Shown here piece after piece: positions 32,041-43,500 of a stretch of DNA of 64,000 nucleotides. Source of the stretch: Corythucha ciliata (taxonomy: Eukaryota > Arthropoda > Insecta > Hemiptera > Tingidae); assembly GCA_038030265.1 (NCBI GenBank), contig CM075937.1, positions 30,918,198-30,982,197 on the forward strand. Direction: 5' to 3'. The translations under genes and the position numbers were made by a program. Numbering within the stretch: position 1 is the stretch's first letter; the number at the start of each line of letters is the position of its first letter. The notes beneath the pieces were generated by a model. The model saw only the letters and a list, made by a program, of their open reading frames with translations. It had not been told where the DNA came from and ran no database searches.

Positions 32041-32520
32041 CCCCCCCCCCCACCACACCGAATAGAACCGTCTTCATCCTACCAACAGAACTGAAGGACA
32101 AGGCTCAAGCTCCCTGAGCCTGGATCCACAACTGTGACAAAATGGGTCACAAGATTAGGCGGAAACGATGTTGAACGCCCAGATTTTAGGGTTCTTCGTG
32201 TCCAAAACTCGGAAGTTCTATAGCGGTGCATTGAAGACAACAAAATATTGCAATTTTGCTAGGAAAACAGACTTTCCCAAGTAAAAATGACCATTCTGAT
32301 TTATTATAAAAAGAACGATTGGAACCTTTCTGATTTATTTCAAGAACCTTTGAAAGACGCAAAAAACTGGCACGCCCCCTAGAACGACTGTTCAAACCAA
32401 AAATTGCAGAAGCCCCCGGGGCCTGATTGGTTTGGCTATAAAAACGTGTTTGTTTGCCAAGAAAGAACAAATTCGACTCGATAACATGGTGGAGCAAAGT
32501 GGTTTTTTGATCGTGAAACT

Positions 32521-32749
32521 TAAGGTGCTTTCACAATTGATATTCCGGTATCCAATTCCCGAACCGAGGATACTAAAAATACAATACGGCAAACGCGCTC
32601 ATTCACACTTAAGATTCCGGAATCGGATACCAACTAAAAGAATGCGATTCCCGAGTCCAAGTGTGAAGGAGTGCCTTGACTGTAGTGTATTTTTAGTATC
32701 CTCGGTACAGGAACCGGATACCGGAATCTCAAGTGTGAAAACGGCCTTA
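32521..32749. mobile_element. MITE with ~65-bp TIRs (~229 bp)
   Basis: Left end TAAGGTGCTTTCACAATTGA and right end TCAAGTGTGAAAACGGCCTTA are inverted repeats that continue inward through ATTCCGGTATCC and ACCGAGGATACTAAAAATAC. Each arm also contains a short ATTCCGG..TATCC palindrome. No transposase; the target duplication is not clear. Confidence 0.8.
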
Positions 32750-32789
32750 GAGGGAATTTGTTGAAGACCCCCACCAACTGTCTTGATCG

Positions 32790-34050
32790 CCAAATAATTT
32801 AAATTATTGCTACAAATTGTTCAGCCCCGAGGGATTATTATCTTGCGACAAAACCTCGTGAAAGCTAAATAACAATTAAGTTTCAAAGCGGGTAATAGTA
32901 AAAAAAACGCCAAATATTCAATGCTGGCTGGCTGTGAAATTGCCAGTTTTGGAGCTAATTAGCCACCAAAATTGAAAGTGGGGGCTAAATATTTGAGGTT
33001 TGAATGATAATAATAGCTCCGACATTGCATGTTTCGAGGCTACATATATAGCCCTAAAATCAAGTTTATGGTTAAATATTCGCGAAACTGCTTGTTTGCG
33101 GGGATAAACCGATGCGGAATTATTCCTATTTCAGTGAGAAAACTTTGAAATTGTAAAAGAATAATTTTTGCCTTTGAACGTGAAGGGCCATTATGTGACT
33201 GATATAAAATAATATTGTATAATATTATTTTAATATTAATACTATAAGAATGCACCTGACATCCCATGTGTTTGTGTACATATAAAAATATAATATTATA
33301 TTATATTATTTTAATATTAATATTATTATTATTTAATATTATAATATAATGTATAATAAATATTATACATTATATGTTATATTATATAGTATAAGCATAG
33401 TAGTCAGTCAACAAACAAATGTCAATGCCAAATATCCGCGGAAATAGAATTGCGACTGTCCAGGCTAAATACCTGGGAAATATTAGCATGTCTCGGGTAT
33501 ATGATACTCGTGTAATTGCAAGTTCAATGTCTTATTGCGTTTTCCATTCAATGCAATATACACTCGAGTGGTTTAAGTTTTCCCACCCGTCCACTCTGAA
33601 TTTAAACATATGTTTATAGAGAGGACGCAGCACTACACTTGTGCGTTGAATGGAAATCGCTATTGAGTCCCCTTGAATCACAGCCTTTGGGACCATCGTT
33701 AGTTTATTCTGTGGGCTGAGTTGAATCCCCCTCCTCCCGGGCTAGTCGGTCCCGTCAAAGTGCACAATGCCTGACGAATAGCCGTGACATCGCAACATTT
33801 GAAGCTAAATATCCGTGAAACTGTAAGTTTCCTTGCCTAAAATCCACGAAACAGAGTTTCAGAGCATATTTTTAGTGACGTGGAACCCAAACCTAGCCAG
33901 CCCCGATGGCGCTCGAAAGCATTTTAGCCGCGTGTTTTTCTTCAGAACTGCATGTTTCTCAATTTTAGCAGTTGAATTATGTCCTAAAATGAGAGAAAAA
34001 AACCCCCGTCGCCGGTTTACTCACCTCAACTTCAGGCGATCCTTGAGAGA
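32790..34050 (-). repeat. Inverted A/B-type composite repeat with an AT-rich insert
   Basis: Reads as the reverse complement of the A/B blocks: GCTAAATATCCGTGAAACTG near 33804, GAAATTGCCAGTTTTGGAGC near 32936, GACGAATAGCCGTG near 33773, and AATTTTAGCAGTTGAATTA near 33960. The middle (33200-33400) is filled by an AT-rich low-complexity stretch. Confidence 0.55.
33200..33395. repeat. AT-rich palindromic low-complexity tract
   Basis: About 195 bp made almost only of TAATATTATA-type units, able to form several hairpins. It separates two parts of the inverted composite repeat. Confidence 0.8.
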
Positions 34051-37000
34051 TACTGAACTTTTCTCTCCCCTTTATCGTATAGTCTTGCGGGGCTAAGACT
34101 AACCTTCCCCACGGTATGCAATGACCAGCACGGCAGTATTAGCCTTGCAATTAGTATTTGTTTTGCCTATCTTCCTGATCTTTCTAATAGAGGAAGCGTC
34201 ATTCTTAAACGTTAAGGTATAACCTGGGTGTTTCTATTCATTGAAACAATAGGCTAATGACCTCAGCAGTCAATGCCAAAAAAATAAATAGGAGACAAGA
34301 GGGAAGGGTGATTGTCACTGATAACCATAGGAAATAGGAAAAACTCTCCCTTCGGCTGCCAGGAGACCAACGTGGCCAAGCGTCCGTTCTGAGCTCCCAG
34401 GAAAAACGTCAAACGTCTACCTTGACTACAATCGAGAGGTGAGGGGGCTAGACGATTTGGGAATTTGGTCGCGGTCTGTTTTTCAGTCAACTCGCGAAAA
34501 ATAGCACTTACTAACAAGAATGGTGGGGGGCACTTAATTGCATCAAATATTACCGACTAACTACCTACTGTTTATTACGAAAAACACGGTAAAAAAAAAA
34601 ACAAACAAACAAAAAAAAAACAAAAAAAAAAAAAAAACCTAATGCTTGAAGGATGCGAATTAGGATAAAGAAATAGGGCCAAAGATAATGATCTCAAACA
34701 GTAATTACCTACTGCTCATACACCAATCAAGGCTGTTTTCTTCTCACAAAACCCAATTAGCTGTCCCAGCTGTGTGTTAACATTATAATTTAATGTTATC
34801 CGCTGTTACTTTGTCTTCGTATGTTTGCCACGAAAATGAGCTAATGTTTTATTCATTAAATACAAACAGAACCATCTTCATTTCGAGGTCGTTAGGAAGA
34901 TGAGGTAGAGTGAGTGCAAAAATAAAAAGAATCTAATGTCCCAGTCATTTTTTCCCGACTGTGGATGGATCACCTTTGTCCCCAGCTTAACGTCACCCTT
35001 GGTGGAGGGGGTTGTAAAAAAAAAAAAGAAATTAAAAATAACGAGAAGGTAATTTTAAAAACACTTCTTATCCTCACCGTCATAAAATTAACAAAATAAG
35101 TGAGAGCGTTTAAGTCGAGCAATTTCTCTCCGTCTTTAATGAACCAATTACTTTCAAATAATTGCTCGAATCAAATCTCCTGAAGTTAACGCTGGAGCAC
35201 TAAAAAAAAAAGGTTTTTTTTTTAATCCAAGTTTCATCGCTCCACACTCATATTTTATTTCCCTTAAGCCCAATAACCTTTTTTTAACCGTAAAGTATGA
35301 GAGAAAATTAAAGCAACTTAGCAGTCCCTCCCTCTTGAACCTTTGAAAACATTATCAATGGGATGATTAGTGGGAAAGAGCAAGGAAAGGAAGGTTGATG
35401 AAAAAAAAAATTATAATAATATTCCAAGGAGAGAAGGTAGTTCCTCAGTAAAAGGCTGCGGTCTGTTGTAGGAAGGATGCCTCCCAGTAAAGAAACTACG
35501 AGGTGGAGGAAGAGGCCTTAGCGCCATTAGAGGCTTATTTGTTAAACTTAATGACTTCACTGGAAAACTCTTGTCTTCAAAGAGTTAACTACACTTTAAG
35601 GCAGTTCCTTCCACCCGAGCACTCCTCGTCTATCCTTCTCATCCCTGCATCGACTAAACTCTCGCTTGAGAGAAGTCTTTGTCGTTTTCTAAAGTCTCTT
35701 CTCTCTATTAGTCTAATACAAACTCACAATGAAAAATGGTTAAGCAGATTTTTTATTTTCCTCCGCAGACTTTTCTGAGATACCGTTAAAAACAGAGTGA
35801 CATTGTTATAATTCTCGGTTGGCAGGAGGGGAAGAATCGTATGATGCATTAATCCTTGTGTCTGGAAGATTAATCATTTGATGGCCTCCATCCCTTCCGC
35901 AAGAAAGAATTGATAGCCTCCTGCCTTAGAGTGACACTTGTTTTTCTTCAGTTGGCAACCTGGCGTTTGATATATTGTTTTTTTTTTGTTTTTTGTTTTT
36001 TTTTTCAATTTAAAATAAAAATAAATTTTAACGCTGAGGAATAAGCCATCAGAGTGCAATAAATAAAACATCAGAAAAAATAAATGTGAAGAGTAAAGAA
36101 AAAAAGAGAAAGTTTTTAAAGGTCTCATTTCATTAAAAGAGAGAACAGAGCCTCTTCCTGAGTCTTTTCTCGGCTTTTCCGTAATTAAAAATCGATAAGA
36201 GCCGGGTTTTCTTTATAGACTTTCATTCCGCCTTCGTCTGAGCTCTCTTTGGATGAAATTTGGAGTGAGGAGGAGGTGGTGGGGCATGGCTCAAAGAGGG
36301 TCAGAAAGGCTTGCCTCCCGTAAAACTCGGATCATAAATCCGAGTTGCCATTAAAGGAAAAAAGGGGTGACGAGGGGGAAAAAATCTCTTCAATTTTTTC
36401 CCTCCCGTTAATGTTTGGAAGGAAACAGGCCTTTTTGTTGAAAAGCGGGATTGCGTTTTCTTGCGATTGATTTCTAACGTAGACTGTAATTTTCTTGAAC
36501 AATTGCTACTGTCTACTACAATCTAAAAAAAACGATATTTCATTATTTCTTAAGAAAAAGTTAGTAACCTATAGGACATCAATAGCGATAGAGTATCTGA
36601 ATTGTACGGTTTTTGTTATTTGCTTCATCTTGACTTCTAATCAAAAATCATATTTCCGCAGAGTCGTGAATGAAAGCACGCAAAACTAAATAATGAAATC
36701 GTTATAGATATTTTTGAATTGAAATTCAAGTGACTCAACCTACAAAGGTGGATGCTCATGGACTAAAGAAAGTCGTTAAAACCCTGACAGGGGGCGTTAC
36801 ATTTTGATCATTGAAAGTACATACTATCTACCCTAGACTGGACATAAAAACTGACGATTTGCCTGTGTGCCTAAAGAGTAGGCATAAATAGCAAGAATGA
36901 TGAGAGATATATTGACTATCCGTAAAGTAATTCCGCCCTGTTCCTGTCCTTCAATTTTACCCGATAACCGACGATCTTACCCCCGGAGGGCAACAAAGCC

Positions 37001-37500
37001 CTAATAACACCCTAATCTTACACGCCATCTTACTCCCGAAGGGCCACCAAGCCCTGATAACATCCTAACCTTAAAGGAGCGAACATCTAACATTATCGTC
37101 GTTGGAGCTCTGGGGGCGCAGAAAACTCGACTGATTCTCCTGACTGAACTCCTTTTCTCGATGTTACTTGTGGCAGCGTACGCATAAGAGTGGTCCATTT
37201 TTGTCCTAAAATAAACACTAGAAGTAAAAACTGCTGAAATACCAGCACTTCCTTGGATGAATTCGGTAAACAAACACACCGAAGCCTGCTAAATTTGAAC
37301 AAAACCTCATCAAGTACAAACCTTAAGGCGAATAATAATAACGCTATCTACGGCCCGTCTGATAGGCCAATACAATTTTCGACAAGTCTCTATACACTGA
37401 GAGCGAGTAACCAAACGATCCCTCCCCCTCGCTCTCGGTAGGAGGTGAAAACCTCCTTGCATAAATAGGAGATAAAATACGTATATTTAGTGGAGAGACA
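34051..37500. other. Gene-free stretch
   Basis: AT-rich with A runs at 34590-34640, 35015-35040 and 35400. Near 36990-37075 CCCTAATAACACCCTAATCTTAC and CCCTGATAACATCCTAACCTTA form a ~60-bp imperfect duplication. No ORF has a recognisable domain. Confidence 0.45.
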
Positions 37501-38097
37501 ACTTCTTGTATTAACTTGGTCCTAAGCGCGCCTCGATGGTGTAATGGATACAAAACTCGCTTCGCAACCCAGCGAATTACACTGTAAGGCTGCGGCGAGC
37601 TGTGACACGGCTCACTCGGCTTCGTGTGGGCATTCACGGCAGTGCGCGTATGACAAACAGCGCATCGATCGAAACACCCACGTAGTACGGGTGTAAAGGG
37701 TACAGATGTTAAAAATTAACATCTCAGCAGGGCAACAGCTCAGGGGCCAGCGGGCTCGGTAAATCCTAAGAACACCAATGCGCCAACGCGTGGGAGGACC
37801 GCCCGCTTCCGACCCGCGAGAGATCAAATGGCTGGCGTCACCCACCGTCCGGCGCAGTGAGCCAGAAATAGACATTCCGGCGGACGGATCCGAACGAAGA
37901 AGGATCATCCCGAGGAGGCGACTCACTGAACGAAGAAACCATCCAAGGGGACAAAACTCAGCCAATCCAGACGAAGACCACTGGGGAACCGGAGAGCAAC
38001 GGACGCTACCCGGAGCGAACGTGGGACTCCAAAAAGGAGACTCTTCAGCCAGCCTTCAGGTACCACCCCGAAAGGACTACCCCACAGCGCAAACCCC

Positions 38098-38818
38098 ATA
38101 AACACACTTCTATCGAATCAACGTCGATAGAAGTTTTTTCGTTGATGAGGATAGTTCATCGTATAATCGACGTCGATTTTGCCTCGGTACCGTAATGTTG
38201 ATATATCGGCCATGATACGATATTGGTGTAACGTTGAGCTATCGATGTGTTTTATTCGACGTAAAATATTCGTTGAAATGAACTCAATGCAAATACGCTG
38301 TTTCATCGATCAAGATGCGACATCGATGTGACGTTGAGCTGCAGGCGTGTTTTATTCTACGTAGAATCGACATAGAATCTACGTTGAAGTCACTAACTAT
38401 TGTTCCGACAGCTGTAGCTTGTCAGAAAAAGTACATTTCATTTATGCGACCGCATCCACTCAAACTTAAACGTAATTTTGAATGGAACCAATAAATTTTA
38501 AATACAATTTAGGCCGTGGTAAAAACCCAACACCCCTGGGTTCCGTTAACAAATCGTGACATAATTGCACCAGCTACTCGACATTTCTTAAAAACATTGC
38601 TAAAAATAGATCCTAGATTGATTTTAATGTTTTGTGCGAGCAATGGTCTTGTAGAAGAACCCTCTTCAAGAAAATCCAAATTTTGAAAAATAATGTACAA
38701 GTTCCCTACACTATATATTGAGCTTCCTAAAACTAATGTTTTTTAGATTACGTAAATTGCCAGATCGGTTACAATAGCTCAAAATGTTAGTGGTATAGCT
38801 CATAATATATACCAACGT
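38098..38818 (-). mobile_element. TIR element with ATCGAATCAACGTCGAT-type repeats, copy B
   Basis: Inverted partner of 17384-18250. Shared landmarks on the plus strand: TTTTTTCGTTGATGAGGATA near 38134, CGACATAGAATCTACGTTGA near 38368, CCAGATCGGTTACAATAGC near 38759, and the tRNA-like TTAGTGGTATAGCT near 38790. Its left end CATAAACACACTTCTATCG matches the left end of copy A. It lies within the GC-rich block. Confidence 0.7.
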
Positions 38819-39119
38819 GTGAATCCTTGCTAGAGGGCTTAGCACTTTAATTTGCTGCCCTTGAACTCCTGGTGACTGACAGAACCAAACTCCTGTCCTC
38901 ATTCAAACCAAGGAAGCCGAAGGTTGTCTGCGGCCAGTGCCAGCGCGCTATATCCGACACTAGACTTCAGGAAATGCTACAACCAGCGCAAAGAAGCACT
39001 CTACAAAGACTGGAAGCCAGGGGTCTGCGGAGCACACGCAGACGCGCTAACCGCATGATCCAAGGGGAATTCGAAGTACAGCGCCAAGGACCGCTACTCC
39101 GCGGCTGACGACCTTCTTA

Positions 39120-39722
39120 ACGCTCAGAGTCCACAGGTAGCTCAAAAGAGCGCTAACCCATCGTTTGCCACGCACAGACAGCGTCGGGCGACGCTCCAGA
39201 CTGTCCGGAACCTATTGACAGCGCCAAAGAGCGCTAATCAACCGTCGGACCCAGAGGTCAACAGACAACGTCGGGGGGGCGCTCACAGACCTCTTAGAGT
39301 CTACAGGCAGCGCTATAGCCCGTCAAGTTAAACATGGACCTCACCCTCCAGCGATCAGCCCCTCTAGCTAATATTCGTTACCCCTCCATGGAACTTCAGC
39401 TTGATATTTATGTATAAATAACACTCGTCTTTTGTGAACAGTGGGACAACCAATTGGGCTATGAAAGTAGAGGGAAGATAAGTAGCAAGTAATCGAATGA
39501 GAAAGCGCTGGCCGCGGGTTCATGTTATTCTTGACGGGCTATAATCACTGTCGGACCCAGCACTCAGAGATTAACAGACATCGTCGAGGGACGCTCACAG
39601 ACCGCCCAGAGTCTATAGGCAGCGCCAAAGAGCGCTATACGACCATCGGACCCGGAGGATCTACGAACAGCGTCAAGGGACGCTCACAGATCGTCCAGAA
39701 CCTACCAGCAGCGCCAACCGAC
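39120..39722 (+). repeat. ~85-bp GC-rich tandem repeat, split by a MITE
   Basis: Five or six units with the order TCGGACCCAGAGG, CAACAGACAGCGTCG, GGGACGCTCACAGACC, CCAGAGTCTACAGGCAGCGC, AAAGAGCGCTA. Units lie at 39120-39315 and 39544-39722. The gap is filled exactly by a TA-flanked element; removing it joins GCGCTA to ATCAC, as in the intact monomer at about 39230-39240. Confidence 0.8.
39316..39541. mobile_element. TA-flanked MITE (226 bp), Tc1/mariner-like
   Basis: Perfect 12-14-bp inverted termini TAGCCCGTCAAG and CTTGACGGGCTA, with TA duplicated at 39314-39315 and 39542-39543. It has inserted at the TA of the GCGCTAATC junction within the 85-bp tandem repeat. The interior is unique and non-coding. 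Confidence 0.88.
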
Positions 39723-40114
39723 AGTTGATCTCGAGAATCCTCGGACAGGCCCAGGCTCGAGACTCTGCGAATAGGTGCGAACCGAACGCCCCGAGGCCAT
39801 CGCCCTCTCCCATCCCCAGGACTGTCATTCATTTTATCACTGTATCCATTGTCAATACGATGAACTGTGGGCCTGGCACTGTGAAGACAACAACAGGTGG
39901 CGACCGTGTATTTTCTCAAAGCCCTCAATCTTCGGACACGTCTAGGCTTCACGGCGTCAAAAGAACACCAAACGAGTTCCAACCTTTTGGGAAACTACAC
40001 ACACACCTTTACCGAGGGCTTGTGCGATGCGAAGCCTCGCCTGGGTCCAGGGGCAAACCCCCAGCTGGCGTGCCTAGCTTGGTATTTTTGCTGACATTAA
40101 AACCCAAGACTTGC

Positions 40115-40480
40115 ATTTGCGCCAGAAATAGGGCCTAAAACTTTAAATTTCACGGAAAGTCCGCCATGGACCTTGTAATTTCGCTCAATTTAGAACCCGA
40201 ATTTTAAAAATTAAATGCCTAATTAATTTTAATTAAGGAACTTTCAAATTCACGAAATAAAAGACCAGGAACTTTAATTTTGGTAATAATAAAGACAAAA
40301 AGCCATCGATTTCACGAATATTTCGACCCGGAATTTGCCATTTCGCAGTGTTTGGCTCCAAGATGTGTAATTTGGTGGCTATATTTGCCAGGTTTCAAGC
40401 ACAGTCGGAGCCACTTAAAAATAAAAATCCCCAAAACTTTCAAAATCGTGGAATGTGCAACAGGAAGCTCAGAAATTTTC
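40115..40480 (+). repeat. A-type degenerate repeat block
   Basis: Monomers such as ACTTTAAATTTCACGGAAAG and ACCTTGTAATTTCGCTC, then CGATTTCACGAATATTTCG. The ends merge into poorly preserved sequence before the poly(A) tract. Confidence 0.65.
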
Positions 40481-40561
40481 TCTGATATTTTTTGCCACCA
40501 AAATTATGCGGTGTTTCGTCAGGGCACTGACTATCGCGGGAGGCCAAAGCTCCACAATCAC

Positions 40562-40563
<2 letters not shown>

Positions 40564-40606
<43 letters not shown>
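40564..40606 (+). repeat. Poly(A) tract of 43
   Basis: Uninterrupted A run directly before TCGCTGGCGGTCGGAAAG, the same joint as at 41149-41190. Confidence 0.95.
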
Positions 40607-40608
<2 letters not shown>

Positions 40609-41146
40609 GCTGGCGGTCGGAAAGAGTGCATTTCATTTTGTATATGGATACCCTAAGCAGTCCCAGAAGTAGTAATCTTGAGACCATGATTTGTTTCGTT
40701 TATGTTTGACCCTCCCTCGTACTGTTTGCTGCCGGGTTTGTTTAAGCTGAACTTAATGGGAATCAAAGGCTACTTCAAAATGAAATCATCGTAATATAAT
40801 GCTTCAGGAATCAACTGGTGATTTCTAGTGATTTTTTTACCAGTTATTACCCATATTACCCCCTCCCCCCCAACCAAGTCGACTGATTTGGCCCAATGCA
40901 ATACCAAACGAGGTCGTATGACTACTGATTTTTGTGCCAAAGCGCGTTCCGCTAAATTGATTTCTTTGAGAGTTATCGTGCTAACAAGAAAACGGCCATA
41001 ATATTATATTACACATATGTAATATGTGAATCCTGGAGACCACTGAATTCGTGTTCTAGAGGTTCTGAAACGTGAAAAAAACATGACATGACCCATATTT
41101 GCAACCATCACGACGAGACCTGCACGAGAATCACGAGAGAAATGCA

Positions 41147-41148
<2 letters not shown>
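40607..41148 (+). mobile_element. ~540-bp dispersed element, tandem unit 1
   Basis: Starts TCGCTGGCGGTCGG after a poly(A) tract and ends GAAATGCACT before the next one. AGTGCATTTC at 40625 is the complement of that end, a 10-bp inverted terminus. Its middle aligns with unit 2: GAATCAACTGGTGATTT, GATTTGGCCCAATGCAATA, GCGCGTTCCGCTAAATT, AGAGGTTCTGAAACGTG. This copy lacks the foldback element present in unit 2 and so shows the empty site near 41000. Confidence 0.75.

Positions 41149-41189
<41 letters not shown>
41149..41189 (+). repeat. Poly(A) tract of 41
   Basis: Joins GAAATGCACT of unit 1 to TCGCTCCGGCAG of unit 2; the same junction type as 40564-40606. Confidence 0.95.
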
Positions 41190-41191
<2 letters not shown>

Positions 41192-42519
41192 GCTCCGGCA
41201 GCTGGCGGTCGGAAAGAGTGCATTTCATTCCGTATACGGATACCCTAAGCCGTCCCAGAAGTAATAATGTTGATACCATAATTTGTTTCATTAAGCCGAA
41301 CTTCTTCCTCTATTTTCACCACCCTCTCTTCAAAAATGTCGAAAAGTTTCGGTAGTTTTCCAAGGGCTTTGTTATATTAAATTTTTGTGCCGTATTTTAT
41401 AATACCTAAACGTGTGAATTTAAGCGATTTTTTTGAAATTTCATCCCCATTTCACCCCCTCCCCCACACTTCAAAGTTTATGATAAATATCAATGGAACC
41501 CAGGGCTTTCGTTCCATTAAATTATTGAGTCGAATTTTAGAGCGCTAAGATGAACTAGTGAAGTTCAACGCTATTTTTACACTTCCACACCGGAAGGACC
41601 ACCCCCACCACCTTGACTTTTTCAAAAAATTAAAATGGGAATCAAAGGCTACTTTAACATGGAGTATACGTACCGAATATGATGCTTCTAGAATCAACTG
41701 GTGATTTATTGTGATTTTTTTACCATTTCAACCCCTATTTTACCCCCCTTTACTTCGACCGATTTGGCCCAAATGCAATACCGACCGGGGTCCTATGACT
41801 ACTGATTTTTGTGCTAAAGCGCGTTCCGCTAAATTTACTTCTACTAGAGTTATCGTGCTAACAAGGAAACGGCCATAAAGATATATATGTCGCATCCATG
41901 TCGAGTAATTGTCCCTTTCACGAAATGGATGTCCATTTCACGAAATGGCTCCACTTGCCGTAACTACAAAAAAATACGGCATCTGGACAAAAAAATTGTC
42001 CATTTCTTGAAAAGGAAATCGTGTTTGTCCAGTTGCTGAAATCAAGCTTCCTTACTGCAAGTGGATGTACAAAATTATCCTTTTCGTGAAATGGATGAGT
42101 GAGAAATCTCAGATGCTGAAACAAGTTTTGTTTTATTCAAAAAGGTTATTTTATTGAGCACTCAAAAACCCGCTAAAAAATGACGTTGTGCATCCACTTG
42201 CAGTAAGGAAGCTTAATTTCAGCAACTGGACAAATGCGATTTCCTTTTCAAGAAATGGACATTTTTTTAGTCCAAATGTCGTAATTTTTTGAAATTACGG
42301 CATGTAGAGCCACTTCGTGAAATGGACATCCATTTCTCGAAGTGGACAATTTCGCCAAGTGGATGCGACATATATACTATAAAGATATACATATATATGA
42401 ATTCCGGAGACCACTGAATTCGTGTTCTAGAGGTTCTGAAACGTGAAAAATCATGACATGACCCATGTTTGCCACCATCACGACGAGACCAATAGTGCAT
42501 TTTCAGAATGAAATGCACT
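41190..42519 (+). mobile_element. Tandem unit 2, with a foldback inserted
   Basis: Begins TCGCTCCGGCAGCTGGCGG with AGTGCATTTCATTC at 41217 and ends GAATGAAATGCACT at 42519, giving 13-14-bp inverted termini. It is longer than unit 1 because of a segment at 41285-41640 and the foldback at 41886-42378. No coding region. Confidence 0.75.
41886..42378. mobile_element. Foldback element with ~190-bp TIRs (493 bp), MULE-like
   Basis: Two long inverted arms, TATGTCGCATCCATGTCGAG through AAGCTTCCTTACTGCAAGTGG and the mirror, about 190 bp each with a few mismatches, around a ~110-bp spacer. Flanked by an 11-bp direct repeat ATAAAGATATA (41875-41885 and 42379-42389). Long TIRs with a 9-11-bp duplication are the pattern of Mutator-like elements. 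No transposase. Each arm repeats GAAATGGA-type motifs. Confidence 0.85.
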
Positions 42520-42568
42520 AAAAACGACAATTGCAAATTGCTGGATATTTAGAACCGCAACTTACAAT

Positions 42569-43071
42569 GAGGAAGTTTCATGGGTCAGAACTTATTCATA
42601 AATTTATTTTTTAAGGTTTATTTATGCTAAAATAGAGCACAAATCGTGATCCGTTCGTAAAATAATCCAACAGTTAATAAATACGCGATTTTTGAAGTTT
42701 TAGGTCATTTCAAACTCGCCATGTTAGCATGTTTGTGTCATATGCGCCTTCCGAAAAAAAATTCGCCTGTAACATAGCTGTCGGAGAGCGGTTTGTTGTG
42801 TTTCTTTGCCTTACTTTCTACAAGAGCTCTCCAATAATAAAATAATGGAGGATAAGCAGATGAGCTATTTAGAGGCATGAACAGGACAGAGAATACATGG
42901 GATATTACGTTGCGGAAAATGTTCGTTTTGGCGGGATTTCAAATTTGCCAACTTTTGTTGAGAAATAAAAAATATTTCTGAAGGGTTTAAAATTTTTATT
43001 TATTTTTGTACGTGGAAGGATTGATGTGCCTAATCGAAAACAAATATTTTTGGAAAATGTGAAACTTCCTC
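42569..43071 (-). mobile_element. ~503-bp TIR element (copy 2, uninterrupted)
   Basis: Ends GAGGAAGTTTCA and TGAAACTTCCTC, with AT on each side. Removing it restores CTTACAATTTCGCGGATATT, a normal A-type monomer. It is the inverted partner of 1969-5191 and shows that element without the LINE. It has a short extra segment (about 42756-42771) missing from copy 1. No coding capacity. Confidence 0.88.
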
Positions 43072-43073
43072 AT

Positions 43074-43500
43074 TTCGCGGATATTTGGACTCGCGAATTT
43101 TTACAATTTTAGCTGCGAATTTGTTAATTTTTTCACTTTCAGCCTTGAATTTGGGTTTTTTCCATTTTATCCGTGATGTGACTTTGCCAAAAATGGTTAC
43201 TTTTGCGGTGGAAACTCTGTTTTTTGCGCTGAATTTCAAGAGTATTTGGGGTTTTAGGGGCAAAATGTTCAGTTTAAAAAAAGGGGTGAATCTACGGTTT
43301 TCGAGTGTAGCTGGTTTCGAGAAAAAAAAAAAGGAAAGCGAACTGTTGAATAAGGGTGGGCAGCTGCCCTCACGGCTACGCCCTTGAGTCAAAGGAAGAA
43401 CTAAAAATTTCCAGGGAAAATTGCTAAGGGGTTTTAATGTTATTCATGGGACGAAATAACAGGGGCGAGTTATTTGGTAAAACTACATTATTCGGGGTTA
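43074..43500 (+). repeat. B-type monomers and dispersed ~310-bp repeat, copy 2
   Basis: B-type units (ATTTTAGCTGCGAATTTG) run into the segment shared with 7490-7800. The joint of monomers and dispersed repeat is the same in both places. Confidence 0.7.

Larger units (their letters stand above)
37501..39780 (+). other. GC-rich composite block of unknown origin
   Basis: Clearly GC-richer than its surroundings and long in low-confidence ORFs (37778-38101; 38872-39108), whose products are Arg/Pro/Ser-rich and match nothing I recognise. It begins beside a TATA-like GCATAAATAGGAG at 37457 and contains a tRNA D-arm-like TGGTGTAATGGATA at 37536. It is interrupted by the TIR element at 38098-38818 and the MITE at 39316-39541, and carries an ~85-bp tandem repeat at its right end. 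It could be the non-coding or gag-like part of an LTR element, but no LTR pair, protease or RT is seen. Confidence 0.4.

Noticed and set aside
37527..37600. tRNA gene
   Set aside because: A D-arm-like TGGTGTAATGGATA is present, but there is no B-box at the right distance and no acceptor stem.
37778..38101. 107-codon ORF in the GC-rich block
   Set aside because: Arg/Pro-rich with no recognised domain, and it stops at the edge of an inserted element. Composition alone explains its length.
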